A stretch of DNA of 43,987 nt from a virus, in the IMG/VR virus record IMGVR_UViG_3300041411_000128, positions 1 to 43,987 of that record, one strand, 5' to 3'. The notes below the pieces were generated by a model. That model saw nothing but the letters and a program-made list of their open reading frames with translations. It had not been told where the DNA came from and made no database searches. A program made the translations under genes and the position numbers. How positions within the stretch are numbered: the first letter of the stretch is position 1; the number at the start of each line of letters is the position of its first letter. Of this stretch, positions 30,695-38,954 are shown piece after piece.

Positions 30695-31085
30695 AAAATA
30701 TCTGAGTGGCGGCCTAATGATTCGGCTTGCGAAGAACTATCCGGATTTGCGTGAGTTGGGCAGCCGTCTGTTGCGCTTGCCGATTATCCCGCGTGGTAAC
30801 TTCGTTCCGAAATTGCCAACCAATGACGACCAACTGATCAAGTACGCGCAGCAGAATAAATTCACGCTCTATTACGGTTATCGGGTTTACAAAACCGAGG
30901 ACGGAAAAGATCAGCTGGAACCCCTGCTGATGTGCGTTGATGACAAGGGCCGGGTAGTTGAAACGGAAAAGAATCGTTTGGATAACACGTCGAGTTACGT
31001 GGGGATTCGTATCCCGGCAGACGATATCAAAAGCCGCCGCTACGCCAACAAATTCAACCGAATGGATTACCTGAAGGCCCACTGA
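30660..31085 (+). CDS. Tagged protein, unknown body (first of the tagged cluster)
   Basis: 141 residues beginning MKMTLALAATSKK, a member of the recurrent N-terminal peptide family. The ATG lies inside the end of tmk, 35 bases before its stop, and the tag confirms the start. The body is a mixed alpha/beta chain with LRELGSRLLRLPIIPRGNFV, no domain recognised. Stop overlaps the next ATG by one base. Confidence 0.6.
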   Translation: MKMTLALAATSKKYLSGGLMIRLAKNYPDLRELGSRLLRLPIIPRGNFVPKLPTNDDQLIKYAQQNKFTLYYGYRVYKTEDGKDQLEPLLMCVDDKGRVVETEKNRLDNTSSYVGIRIPADDIKSRRYANKFNRMDYLKAH

Positions 31086-32767
31086 TGGAAATGACAATTG
31101 CAGCCTCAACCGCGCCACCGGGCGCAGCGGATGCGTTCATTAAACTTCTGATCGCGATCTACAAGGCGAACGAATTCGACTACGGTACGAATTTCCAAAC
31201 CAAATTGAAGAAGTGGAACGAACAGGCGCAACCGTTCCTCGAACAGTACGCGATCAAGCGCACCTTTGCCAAAACTTTGACCATGTTGTGCAGTGGTGAA
31301 GACGTATCAGCCGACAAATATTCGATTGTTGTTGCTGGCTGCTTCGATTCACTGAAGAAGAAAAAGAAAGCATTCGACAAAGACAAAGGTTTGTCCAAGC
31401 TGCAATTGAGTTTCCTGAATGACGTGCGTCTGGCCTACAAAGGATCAGAGGGCGCGGGCAAGCGGATCATGCAGAATGTCGGCTACTTCAAAGATTCTCA
31501 TATCTCGAAAATGTTCTTGCACGAAGACGAACACGTAAACACTTCGGTGCAAAATACGCTGTACGATCGGTTGGCCCAACACGTGAAAACTCACGGCAAA
31601 GTTGACGGCCATGTGATGCCGAATACCACGCTTGAGAAATGGCGGGATAAAGCGAAAGAAGTTGGCGGCAATCTGACCGAACACCAAGACTATTTGGACA
31701 TGCGCCGCCAGCGCAAAGCGATTGCAGATAAAGCGATTGCAAACATTGTCCGGGCCAGCGGTGAACACATCGTGGACGTGGACGTAATCCGCGAACAAAT
31801 GAACGGTGTGCAGCACGATATCCCTGATTGGTTTGTCGGCAAGATCGACGACAAGGGGAATTACTTCACGACTGACGGTTTGCAACTGCTGAATAAACCG
31901 ATTGGCGAAGGTCACATGAACCCGAATTACAAAGCGGGATCAACGGTTTATTATTGCCAGTACAAAGCACCGTTCGCCGCCAACATGTCGAACGTCTACA
32001 CGATTGCAGCGCGCACCGAAGGCCGTGTGCAATCTTTCAATGTCGTGCAAAACATGCTGCCAGACGTGACGAAGTATGTGAAGAAATGGCTGCCTGATTT
32101 GGCGAAGGGGCCGGGTTCGTTGCGTGGTGTTGCGGCTGCTGTCTGTGAAACGATTTACCAGACAAGTGCGCGTATCGGTTCTACCCGTGGCAATACCGCA
32201 GGCGAAACCACCTACGGCATTTCTACACTGCTGCGAAAACACGCTCTGTTCAATGATCAGCGTGTGATTCTGAAATACTTGGGCAAGAAGGGCGGTGCGC
32301 AAAAGCACATTATCAAATTCGAAGATCAGCGGACGCAGATGCTGCATGCTGCACTCGACGAATTCCTGTACGAAAAGAAACCTACGGAATACATTTTCAC
32401 TTTCCGTGGCAAACCTTTGTCGAACTCCCAAGTAAACGGTTATCTGCGTGACCTCGGATTTCCTGAAGGATTCTCCATTCACAAATTCCGCAAATTGCGT
32501 GGTACTGCAATGGCGAAAACCTTGATGGATAAATGCCCGTTCGGTGCCCGCGCCCGTGATGCAGACGTAAACAAATGGATCGAGACTCAATGCCTACGCA
32601 TCGGTAAAGAACTAGGGCATTTGGCTGGCGAGAAAGTGACGGCCACCACGGCAATTGCAAACTATATAGACCCATCGGTGTTCCTGCCTGTTTACGAAAA
32701 AACGAACACGCGCCCAAACTCCAAAATCCAGAAAGCGATTGACCTCGCGACAAAGAGTGCAGAATAA
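31085..32767 (+). CDS. Type IB DNA topoisomerase, tagged N-terminus
   Basis: 560 residues, opening MEMTIAASTA (tag). The catalytic domain is in the C-terminal 200 residues: TSARIGSTRGNTAGETTYGI with Arg363, then YLGKKGGAQKH (Lys401, the beta-hairpin lysine), FSIHKFRKLRGTAMA (Arg469/Arg472, the second catalytic arginine site), GHLAGEKV (His512) and IANYIDPSVF with catalytic Tyr527. This is the poxvirus/bacterial TopIB arrangement, relaxing supercoils via a 3'-phosphotyrosyl link. The N-terminal 330 residues are a larger-than-usual helical and charged domain, unrecognised. Tyrosine recombinase is the alternative, but the KxxR/H and TopIB GTRxxxxGxTT-type block favours TopIB. Confidence 0.75.
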   Translation: MEMTIAASTAPPGAADAFIKLLIAIYKANEFDYGTNFQTKLKKWNEQAQPFLEQYAIKRTFAKTLTMLCSGEDVSADKYSIVVAGCFDSLKKKKKAFDKDKGLSKLQLSFLNDVRLAYKGSEGAGKRIMQNVGYFKDSHISKMFLHEDEHVNTSVQNTLYDRLAQHVKTHGKVDGHVMPNTTLEKWRDKAKEVGGNLTEHQDYLDMRRQRKAIADKAIANIVRASGEHIVDVDVIREQMNGVQHDIPDWFVGKIDDKGNYFTTDGLQLLNKPIGEGHMNPNYKAGSTVYYCQYKAPFAANMSNVYTIAARTEGRVQSFNVVQNMLPDVTKYVKKWLPDLAKGPGSLRGVAAAVCETIYQTSARIGSTRGNTAGETTYGISTLLRKHALFNDQRVILKYLGKKGGAQKHIIKFEDQRTQMLHAALDEFLYEKKPTEYIFTFRGKPLSNSQVNGYLRDLGFPEGFSIHKFRKLRGTAMAKTLMDKCPFGARARDADVNKWIETQCLRIGKELGHLAGEKVTATTAIANYIDPSVFLPVYEKTNTRPNSKIQKAIDLATKSAE

Positions 32768-32769
32768 AT

Positions 32770-33051
32770 ATGGAAATGCAAATTGCTTTGGCGGCAGAGC
32801 CTGTTTACCCGGTCGATAAGTTGCCTAAAGGTGCAAAAGTTATCGGCTACGAAGTCTATCACCAGAACACCAAGAAACTGTTGGGCCGTGGTGAAGCGTT
32901 CACCGTGAAACAGGCCATCAAACGTCTGGAATTTCACGCAGCATCCAACATGACCGTAGACCTTACGGTTCTCGCGATGGATGGTGAACACAAAATCAAA
33001 ATGACTGACGCTTACACTCTGAAATCCACCGGCCCGGTGAAGGTTGTTTAA
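32770..33051 (+). CDS. Tagged small protein, member of the 'GYE' paralogue set
   Basis: 93 residues: MEMQIALAAEP tag, then LPKGAKVIGYEVYHQNTKKL, then LGRGEAFTVKQAIKRLE and a beta strand (VDLTVLAMDGEHKIK). Paralogous to the genes at 33052 and 35939 (shared G-x-K-[VI]-x-[GA]-Y-[ES]-[VI], 'A..x.I..', and a C-terminal DG-x-x-x-x-K/R). Starts three bases after the topoisomerase stop. No known domain. Confidence 0.65.
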   Translation: MEMQIALAAEPVYPVDKLPKGAKVIGYEVYHQNTKKLLGRGEAFTVKQAIKRLEFHAASNMTVDLTVLAMDGEHKIKMTDAYTLKSTGPVKVV

Positions 33052-33423
33052 ATGGAATTGCTGATCGCTGTAGCCAGTAACAAAATCGACAAAGGCAATC
33101 TGATTCCGGAAGGCACGAAAATTCAAGCCTACTCGATTCACGATCAGCACACGAACAAGTATCTCGAAGCGGGTTCGCATGCGCCGTGTTCTGCTGCTGT
33201 CGCTCTGAAGAAAATCAAAGAATTCACCAAGCAACGCGGCTCGGTAAATGTGGAATTTGATTTGCTGGAACCAAGCGGGCGCACTATCCGCGCCAAGCGT
33301 TCGTATTCCATGAACTACGGCGATTTGATCCAACCGTACAAGGGATCTGAAAGCGTGTTGCAAGACGTGAAATCCCCAACACCGAAACCTACAAATCAGA
33401 CGAAGAAAATTCGCAACATCTAA
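33052..33423 (+). CDS. Tagged small protein, second 'GYE' paralogue with basic tail
   Basis: 123 residues: MELLIAVASNK tag, then IPEGTKIQAYSIHDQHTNKY, LEAGSHAPCSAAVALKKIKE, FDLLEPSGRTIRAKRSYSMN. The body aligns with the 32770 protein over ~80 residues; the last 35 residues (QDVKSPTPKPTNQTKKIRNI) are Lys/Pro-rich and additional. The one-base gap to the previous gene suggests they arose by tandem duplication. Function unknown. Confidence 0.6.
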   Translation: MELLIAVASNKIDKGNLIPEGTKIQAYSIHDQHTNKYLEAGSHAPCSAAVALKKIKEFTKQRGSVNVEFDLLEPSGRTIRAKRSYSMNYGDLIQPYKGSESVLQDVKSPTPKPTNQTKKIRNI

Positions 33424-33456
33424 CTGCGTATCCACCAGAAAGAAGAGCGCAAATAA

Positions 33457-33828
33457 ATGGGAACAGTAAGTGCAGGTGGTTCGATTGGCCCGGTGTATGT
33501 ACCGGATGCAAAAGCATTGCAGAAATTGGAAGGTTATCCGGAAACAATCCATGTCGATGATTTGGGTGAATTCGGTTTCCATCAAAGTGTGATCAATGAT
33601 TTGCGTGTGCATCAAATGCTTGTGTCGAATGCTCAAGTGCGTGCATGGATCGAGCGGGGCATTCCCGGTGGCTGTGTTGGTGCCTTCGCTGATATGCCGG
33701 GCGAGCAGCACAGCCACCGTGGCCCCATAGGGCCTTGTGGGCCTTCTATCACCGCTAGCAAAAGCGCTCTGCCTTGGTACGTCGAACATTTGATGCGTCA
33801 ACAACGACGCCAAAAAAGGACGGTCTAA
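33457..33828 (+). CDS. Unknown protein without the tag
   Basis: 123 residues. Helical body, followed by a collagen-like stretch (HRGPIGPCGPS) and a basic C-terminus (LMRQQRRQKRTV). There is a 33-base leader before it, whereas its tagged neighbours touch. The lack of the tag makes it a useful negative control for the tagged set. No domain recognised. Confidence 0.5.
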   Translation: MGTVSAGGSIGPVYVPDAKALQKLEGYPETIHVDDLGEFGFHQSVINDLRVHQMLVSNAQVRAWIERGIPGGCVGAFADMPGEQHSHRGPIGPCGPSITASKSALPWYVEHLMRQQRRQKRTV

Positions 33829-33831
33829 TAA

Positions 33832-34215
33832 ATGGAAGTTCTAATTGCGTTAGCCGCGAACCAGAATCAAGTTAAAAGATTCTTCGATAATCTGGAATCA
33901 CGTGGATTTAAAATCGTTGAAACGGAATATGGCACACCGTCTGCCACGCGGAATTACCGGGATGAAAGTTCAGGTAATCACAAATGCACGGTGAACGTAG
34001 GTTGCTCTGAATTCAATAACGGCGGCGAATCCTTTTACGAATATACCGCGTGGGTTGACACCGTGACCGAGGACGGTATCACGGGCGAGCCTGTTATGAC
34101 TCAAGCGTCGAACAGCTTTTCAATGACCACGCAAGACAACGAGCGCCTTACGCGTTTCGTTTATTTCATCGACTCAATCCTCACACAACGTGCATGCGTG
34201 GGGGATAGAGACTAA
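33832..34215 (+). CDS. Tagged protein, unknown body
   Basis: 127 residues: MEVLIALAANQNQ, then helix VKRFFDNLESRGFKIV, then beta strands ending in a helix (RLTRFVYFIDSILTQRACVG). ATG directly after the stop of the previous gene (taataaATG). No known domain; the body is unrelated to its tagged neighbours by eye. Confidence 0.6.
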   Translation: MEVLIALAANQNQVKRFFDNLESRGFKIVETEYGTPSATRNYRDESSGNHKCTVNVGCSEFNNGGESFYEYTAWVDTVTEDGITGEPVMTQASNSFSMTTQDNERLTRFVYFIDSILTQRACVGDRD

Positions 34216-34225
34216 AGGAAAACCA

Positions 34226-34957
34226 ATGAAAGTTAACGGCAATCTCATTTTGGTGGAAGGCGGGGTCATTGAAAATCTGACGTTGCCTTCTGGTGGTACA
34301 TTTCCAGCTAATAGCAATCTCGGGGAGCTTTATACGCTTTCTGAGTCTGAGCTTGAAGGCATGGCCGATGGGTTTTACCACCACGACGGTACAGCTTGGC
34401 AGAATTTGCCCACGTTGGTAGAAGTAACTGCATTGGTTGACGCAATTGTTGTCGGCCCATCGGAACCTTTTATTTCGTTCAAGCCTGTATTTAACACCCG
34501 TACAATGATCACAAGTTCCCTCGCTGCTGGTAGTTATTGGGCTTTGGAAAGTGTGGCTATGGTTGCCACTACGGTGGGCGTCGGTACACCTGTACTTCCC
34601 CTGTTTTACTATGATCCTGCCGATTATGCAGTCGGGACAAAATTCCGACTTGCTGTAAACATAAATCAAAACGAAACCGCTGGGTCTGCATCGAATAATA
34701 TCAGCGTGGGCGTGTGCGAAGTGTTGCGGCCTGCATCCGGTGGCGGTGGTACGAACGTCGTTATTTACGAAGCGGCCCCGGCTGACAAGGCGAATGTCCA
34801 GTTCACCGCACTCGCCAGTCGGGCCACGCTCAACATGGTTTCCACGGAAATCGAAATGCCTGTAACGGCTGGCTTCTACGCCTTCCGCGTCACAATGTCT
34901 GCTGCCAACAGTGCGTCTGCCACGCACCTAGACATTACTTTGCAGGCGGAATACTAA
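34226..34957 (+). CDS. Fibre-tip-like protein A (tandem paralogue)
   Basis: 243 residues from ATG 34226 (RBS aaagga). N-terminal strands VNGNLILVEGGVIENLTLPS, ...FPANSNLGELYTLSE, ...GFYHHDGTAWQNLP ('LGeLy......y..dGtaW..l') match the pattern of fibre and tail collar proteins with a small receptor-binding knob. The C-terminal ~140 residues form a beta-sandwich ending ...YAFRVTMSAANSASATHLD. It shares block after block with the next gene. No tag. Probably a virion surface protein. Confidence 0.55.
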   Translation: MKVNGNLILVEGGVIENLTLPSGGTFPANSNLGELYTLSESELEGMADGFYHHDGTAWQNLPTLVEVTALVDAIVVGPSEPFISFKPVFNTRTMITSSLAAGSYWALESVAMVATTVGVGTPVLPLFYYDPADYAVGTKFRLAVNINQNETAGSASNNISVGVCEVLRPASGGGGTNVVIYEAAPADKANVQFTALASRATLNMVSTEIEMPVTAGFYAFRVTMSAANSASATHLDITLQAEY

Positions 34958-35653
34958 ATGGAAATAAACAAACTCGCTCTAACCGAAGGTGGTGTTTTTA
35001 CCAACCTTACGCTGGCTCCGAATCCAACGTTTCCTGAAAATGGAAATCTCGGCCAGCTGACTTCGATAGATGGCAAGTTCTACCATCACGACGCTTCGAT
35101 GTGGCGAAATATTCCGTCCAAGCAAGACGTGTTGGATTTGATCAATGATCGTCTAACCAACGGCAAATTCATTTCGTTTAAAACACTCTTGAATTCTCGC
35201 GTGTGGATCAACGGCAGGGGCGGCGGAAACTTTTGGGCGCAGAATGGCTTTGCCCTAACTGCCGTCACGGTGGGCGTCGGTGTAAACACGCTGCCTATGC
35301 TCTACTACGACCCGGCTGATTATCCTGTCGGAACAAAATTCCGCGTGTCCATAAATACCAGCGTGAACGCTGCCAACACGTCTCCGACAACGGTCGTCAC
35401 AATCGGCTTTTGCAAAGTGCTACGACCCGCATCCGCAGGCGGTGCCGGTAACTTGGTTATCTACACACCAGAAAGCCCGGATGTAGTGAACATGGAATTT
35501 TTGTCGTTGCCTGCACGGTCGATGCAAAACCATGTGACCGAAGAATTTTTTATGCCGAACGAACCGGGGCTGTACGCATTCCGCATTCAACTTAGCACCA
35601 GTAACAATTCGTCCACGTGCCATTACGATATAAACCTTCAAGCGAAATACTGA
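34958..35653 (+). CDS. Fibre-tip-like protein B (tandem paralogue)
   Basis: 231 residues: MEINKLALTEGGVFTNLTLA, ...PTFPENGNLGQLTSIDG, FYHHDASMWRNIP, FISFKTLLNSRVWI, ...YYDPADYPVGTKFR, ...GFCKVLRPASAGGAGN, YAFRIQLSTSNNSS. Direct tandem duplicate of the 34226 protein (shared FYHHD, FISFK, YYDPADY-VGTKFR, VLRPAS, YAFR). MEINKLALTEGG looks like, but is not, the tag: Asn/Lys and the following TEGG match the paralogue, not the tag. Directly adjacent to the previous stop. Confidence 0.55.
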   Translation: MEINKLALTEGGVFTNLTLAPNPTFPENGNLGQLTSIDGKFYHHDASMWRNIPSKQDVLDLINDRLTNGKFISFKTLLNSRVWINGRGGGNFWAQNGFALTAVTVGVGVNTLPMLYYDPADYPVGTKFRVSINTSVNAANTSPTTVVTIGFCKVLRPASAGGAGNLVIYTPESPDVVNMEFLSLPARSMQNHVTEEFFMPNEPGLYAFRIQLSTSNNSSTCHYDINLQAKY

Positions 35654-35704
35654 GGGTCAAAGAATCAATCCCGAAACACAACTAAAAGAAATGGAGAAAC
35701 AACC

Positions 35705-35890
35705 ATGTCTATCTCAATCGTTGGTGTGCTGATTTTCGTACTGGTCGTCGCCCTTGTTTGGTGGATCATCGGTTTGATTCCGTTGCCACCAATGGGCCGT
35801 CGCGTGGTACTGATCATTTTCGGTATTGTGCTGATTCTTTTCCTGTTGCAGTTCGCTGGTTATGGCCCCGGCATTCGGATTACAGCCTGA
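35705..35890 (+). CDS. Small two-helix membrane protein (Thivi_2564-like)
   Basis: 61 residues: helix 1 ISIVGVLIFVLVVALVWWII, loop LIPLPPMGRR, helix 2 VVLIIFGIVLILFLLQF. This resembles the Thivi_2564-type small membrane proteins ('W.i..iPLP.p...i...l'). By size and shape it could be a class II holin, but no endolysin is next to it. RBS 'ggagaaac'. Confidence 0.65.
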   Translation: MSISIVGVLIFVLVVALVWWIIGLIPLPPMGRRVVLIIFGIVLILFLLQFAGYGPGIRITA

Positions 35891-35938
35891 TTCTCGCCCT
35901 ACGGCATAAATCTTCAGACAAAATATTGAGGGAAATAC

Positions 35939-36214
35939 ATGGAAATGCAACTGGCTTTGGCTGCTGCGAATATGGCACCACGCGGCTACAAAATCATCGG
36001 CTACGAAATCCGTGATGTTAAGCACGGCAATCCGCTGTTGAGCCGTGGCAAAGGTGACAAGCAAGAAGCCATCCGCAACAACATCAACCAGTACACCGAG
36101 CAACTGGATAAAATTGATTTCATCCTGTATCTCGAAGGCGCTGATGGCGACAAGCAAATTCACAAACGTTTCGAATGGGACTCCAACGAAGCTGTCGAAA
36201 TTCCGGTGAAATAA
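35939..36214 (+). CDS. Tagged small protein, third 'GYE' paralogue
   Basis: 91 residues: MEMQLALAAANMAPRGYKII, GYEIRDVKHGNPLLSRGKGD, ...FILYLEGADGDKQIHKRFEW. Aligns with the 32770 and 33052 proteins (G-x-K-I-I-GYE-I, C-terminal DG-x-x-x-x-K-R). Its nucleotide tag is MEMQLALAA in different codons from the others. It sits downstream of the membrane protein with 'gagggaaat' as RBS. Confidence 0.65.
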   Translation: MEMQLALAAANMAPRGYKIIGYEIRDVKHGNPLLSRGKGDKQEAIRNNINQYTEQLDKIDFILYLEGADGDKQIHKRFEWDSNEAVEIPVK

Positions 36215-36391
36215 ATGATCCGTGCATTTGATCTGAGCAAGCTGCATGAGCAGTACGCGAACGAGACGCCAGAACAACAGGCGAAACGCTACGCCGAAAA
36301 CAAAGAACGCACCGAACGCTTTCTGAACCGCTGGAAAGAGTTCGAAGCAAAACATCCAGAACTCGCAAAAACAATGGTGTGTGCCGCATGA
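36215..36391 (+). CDS. Small unknown protein without the tag
   Basis: 58 residues, MIRAFDLSKLHEQYANETPE then a charged helix. Starts at the base after the previous stop and ends with ATGA overlap with the next. A small helical adaptor or chaperone for its neighbours is conceivable. Confidence 0.45.
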   Translation: MIRAFDLSKLHEQYANETPEQQAKRYAENKERTERFLNRWKEFEAKHPELAKTMVCAA

Positions 36392-36819
36392 AAATGGAAA
36401 TCGCAACAGCAGCTGAACCTACCATGCTGCCAAGCCGTTACGCCATTGGCGAACCGGTTTACTTTCACCCGGCGATTCATGATTTCACGCCGGAACAAAT
36501 TCAGAAAAACGCACTGAAAGCCAAGATCATGGGCGTGCGTTTCACGAAGTCGAAAGTGCTGTACGAACTGGCGTTGGATACTGCCCTTGATCCGGGGCCT
36601 GCCGAGTATTACGAAGCAATCCCACTGGCCGATGTGGATTCGTATTTCGTCCTCAACGCAGCCGACGCAATGGACAGTGACCGTTTGCTGGCTGACGTTT
36701 CCTATCTGGCGACAGGCTCTAGTAAAACCCGCACGCCGCAGGAAATCCGGAAGTTCGCGCAATACTTCTTGGCGGTTGCTGCCGACCTTCCGGAACTGCG
36801 TAAAGAACAGGGCAAATAA
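36388..36819 (+). CDS. Tagged protein, unknown body
   Basis: 143 residues starting MKMEIATAAEPTMLPSRYAI, then GEPVYFHPAIHDFTPEQIQK, then helical C-terminus (PQEIRKFAQYFLAVAADLPE). The tag chooses the ATG at 36388 (ATGA overlap with the upstream stop) over the GTG at 36379. GEPVYFHP is a small-barrel-like opening (SH3-like) in style only. No domain recognised. Confidence 0.6.
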   Translation: MKMEIATAAEPTMLPSRYAIGEPVYFHPAIHDFTPEQIQKNALKAKIMGVRFTKSKVLYELALDTALDPGPAEYYEAIPLADVDSYFVLNAADAMDSDRLLADVSYLATGSSKTRTPQEIRKFAQYFLAVAADLPELRKEQGK

Positions 36820-36821
36820 AA

Positions 36822-37121
36822 ATGGCTAAGTCCCATTGGTTTCACGCGAAAGCCTCTAACGCTAAAAAGAAATACCTAAAGAAACATCCGGGTTCTATTT
36901 ACGCGGGTGCCCGTGGCGGTGCGACCAGTGGGAACGGTGCCGCTGCTTACCGGGCAACAGTCGAACACATGCGACAAGAAATTGCGCAGCTGAAAGAGCA
37001 ACTGCACAACAGCAAAGATGAATCTGCGAATGCCACAATCGTAAATCGCCTCATGTCCCTGCAACGAAAGCTCGCTATGTTTAAACGGGCAGCGATGGCG
37101 TCCGCCCGTTCGAGGAAATAA
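36822..37121 (+). CDS. Small basic coiled-coil protein without the tag
   Basis: 99 residues, very basic. The N-terminal SHWFHAKASNAKKKYLKKHP is followed by GARGGATSGNGAAAY and a coiled-coil helix (VEHMRQEIAQLKEQL...), ending SARSRK. Could bind DNA or a membrane; function unknown. It separates two tagged genes. Confidence 0.5.
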   Translation: MAKSHWFHAKASNAKKKYLKKHPGSIYAGARGGATSGNGAAAYRATVEHMRQEIAQLKEQLHNSKDESANATIVNRLMSLQRKLAMFKRAAMASARSRK

Positions 37122-37122
37122 A

Positions 37123-37644
37123 ATGGAAGTGATGATCGCACTGGCGTCCAACGTATCACCGGAAGTTTCGAAGCATATACAGAAAAAACTCAGTGCGTTG
37201 AATCTTGTGTTTCCGAAGGCTGGCAAGTTTCTGCAAGGGGTTGAATATACGGATAGGCTCACGTCTGAATTCGACCGGGCCACACGGAAAATTCGACTCA
37301 GCACCGCGTACACCCGTGGAACTGTTGCAGAGGCTCAATATGGATGCAGTAAATCCAATCCTCCGGGCTTCACCGTGCATGACGGCGAGCATGAATCTTT
37401 TGATGCACTAATCGTTCACGAATTTGCACATTGCATTCACGCGACAATTGCAGAAAGCACAGCAGACGAAGACGACTTCCGCGAATACATGGCTGCGTTG
37501 CGTACTCTGCAAAAAGCGCTGGGCAATCCGAGTGGCTATGCCGCCAAGAATATCAGTGAGTGGACAGCCGAGACATTCACCGCCGAATGGATGGGCAAAG
37601 GGAACGGGCCTCTCATAAAACTTTTCCTAGAAAGGCTAAAATAA
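37123..37644 (+). CDS. Tagged zinc metalloprotease (HExxH)
   Basis: 173 residues: MEVMIALASNVSPEVSKHIQ, then body. VHEFAHCIHATIAE gives HExxH (His99, Glu100, His103; the extra His at 106 may add). A downstream SEWTAETFTAEWMGKG supplies a plausible third ligand (Glu) and Met-turn-like part, as in gluzincin-type phage peptidases. The target is unknown. It is one of two metalloproteases in the window, and the only tagged one. The next gene overlaps by one base. Confidence 0.7.
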   Translation: MEVMIALASNVSPEVSKHIQKKLSALNLVFPKAGKFLQGVEYTDRLTSEFDRATRKIRLSTAYTRGTVAEAQYGCSKSNPPGFTVHDGEHESFDALIVHEFAHCIHATIAESTADEDDFREYMAALRTLQKALGNPSGYAAKNISEWTAETFTAEWMGKGNGPLIKLFLERLK

Positions 37645-38033
37645 TGGAAGTGATGATCGCCCTTGGGGCCAGTATTAAAATCAGTGACCGGGGCGAACAT
37701 TTCGGTAAAGAATTTCGTTCCGAACACGGTTACATCTGCGTGAAGACTGGCGGGCAATTCTCGCCATGCAAACACAGCGTTACTGATTACGTTGTCAACG
37801 AAGAATCTCGCGGACAGGGCCACGGTGATTTCCTGCTGAAGGGAATTGTCCGCACCTACAAATCCGATATCGGCGGGCAGGTCAGCAGCATTGCCAGCCT
37901 GCATGTGTTCTATAAAAACGGATTCCGTCCTGCGCTGAATCTCAATGCATCTTTGGAAGAAACGAAGAAACTTTTCAAAGATGAATGGGGCAGCCTGTTG
38001 ATGGTTTATAAACCGCCGAAGGATTTCACTTAA
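37644..38033 (+). CDS. Tagged GNAT acetyltransferase
   Basis: 129 residues from ATG 37644, MEVMIALGASIKISDRGEHF. VTDYVVNEESRGQGHGDFLL shows the motif A strand and the acetyl-CoA loop RGQGHG, followed by helix LLKGIVRTYK and then SSIASLHVFYKNGFRP, the 'a....Y.k.GF' motif. Short but complete. Acceptor unknown; phage GNATs may modify host proteins. The tag differs in one residue (ALGA rather than ALAA/ALAS). Confidence 0.75.
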   Translation: MEVMIALGASIKISDRGEHFGKEFRSEHGYICVKTGGQFSPCKHSVTDYVVNEESRGQGHGDFLLKGIVRTYKSDIGGQVSSIASLHVFYKNGFRPALNLNASLEETKKLFKDEWGSLLMVYKPPKDFT

Positions 38034-38950
38034 TGGAAATGCAATTGGCATTAGCGGGTAGTTCTATTCTGTATCATCTGATACCGATGGAATACGCAAT
38101 CGAGGCAATGCAAAAAGATCGCTTCCGCCTGATGCCAACCAACGAAGGCGTCGAGGCTGAATTCGGGACAGCGCAATATTTCTTGAGCCTTGCACGTTCG
38201 AAACTTTCCGATTATTTCATCAAGGAAGCTGGCGCCACGCACGTGATTTTCGTGCTGGACGGCCAGAAGATGAACGCGAATTACCAAATCAAAGCGGTCG
38301 ATTATTGGGCGAGCCAGAAGCACGTTTCCAATGACGAAAAGGAAGACCGCCTGTTCGCAAACAAAATGTACATTCCGTGCATTCGCTACATTAAAGAAAT
38401 CCACTTCATGAAAGAGAGCGGCAAGTACAAGGAAAACGAATCGTTGACCTTGGCGCTGCTGGCGAAACGCAACAAGATCGAACTGTTCCAGTACGACGAC
38501 CACAAAGCATTTATCAGACTTGATAAACGTAAGACGATCAAGCTGGAAGTATCGAACATAAAGAAAAAGAAATTCGGTAAGCACGATTGGACACCCGGCC
38601 CCGACTACACGCTCGAAGCATGGTATGTCGCATCGCAAATCGTGTTCAAGGGTGACACGCCGCATTACACGCAGTTCATGGCAGGCGCTAAGCACAAAGA
38701 AGAGCGCAAGGCCCGTGAACGTGTGGCCCGTGATATTCGCAACCTGATTAAATATCGGGATGTGGAAGCGGGGCCTGTACGTGATTTCAACCAGTTGACC
38801 GGGTTCCTCAAAGATCCCCACGACGCTGCCTTCTTGGAAAAGATCAAGCTCGTAAAACGTCGGCTGAAAACAGATACCAAAGGATTTCTTGATTTCGTGC
38901 GCAAGCGCTGGATGACTCAAGAAGAACGAGAAATGCACGGCTTGGAGTAA
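38033..38950 (+). CDS. Tagged protein with an ADP-ribosyltransferase-like N-terminal half
   Basis: 305 residues: MEMQLALAGSSILYHLIPME, ...AIEAMQKDRFRLMPT, ...AQYFLSLARSKLSDYFIK, ...HVIFVLDGQKMNANYQIKAV, DYWAS, ...EDRLFANKMYIPCIRYIKEI. The order 'lYH......a..al......L', 'f.SlaRs', 'v.fvLDg.kl...y.i..vdYw' and 'eDR......i....I..ih' recalls ADP-ribosyltransferase-fold families of the DarT/ART kind and an unnamed phage family. I do not see a complete catalytic triad. The C-terminal half is a basic helical region. T4 Alt, which is also an injected ADP-ribosyltransferase, is the functional comparison. Weak assignment. Confidence 0.4.
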   Translation: MEMQLALAGSSILYHLIPMEYAIEAMQKDRFRLMPTNEGVEAEFGTAQYFLSLARSKLSDYFIKEAGATHVIFVLDGQKMNANYQIKAVDYWASQKHVSNDEKEDRLFANKMYIPCIRYIKEIHFMKESGKYKENESLTLALLAKRNKIELFQYDDHKAFIRLDKRKTIKLEVSNIKKKKFGKHDWTPGPDYTLEAWYVASQIVFKGDTPHYTQFMAGAKHKEERKARERVARDIRNLIKYRDVEAGPVRDFNQLTGFLKDPHDAAFLEKIKLVKRRLKTDTKGFLDFVRKRWMTQEEREMHGLE

Positions 38951-38954
38951 CCGC

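Noticed and set aside
34958-34990. Counting MEINKLALTEGG as a member of the recurrent tag
   Set aside because: It aligns instead with the fibre-like paralogue start (MKVNGNLILVEGG) and lacks the A-x-A ending.
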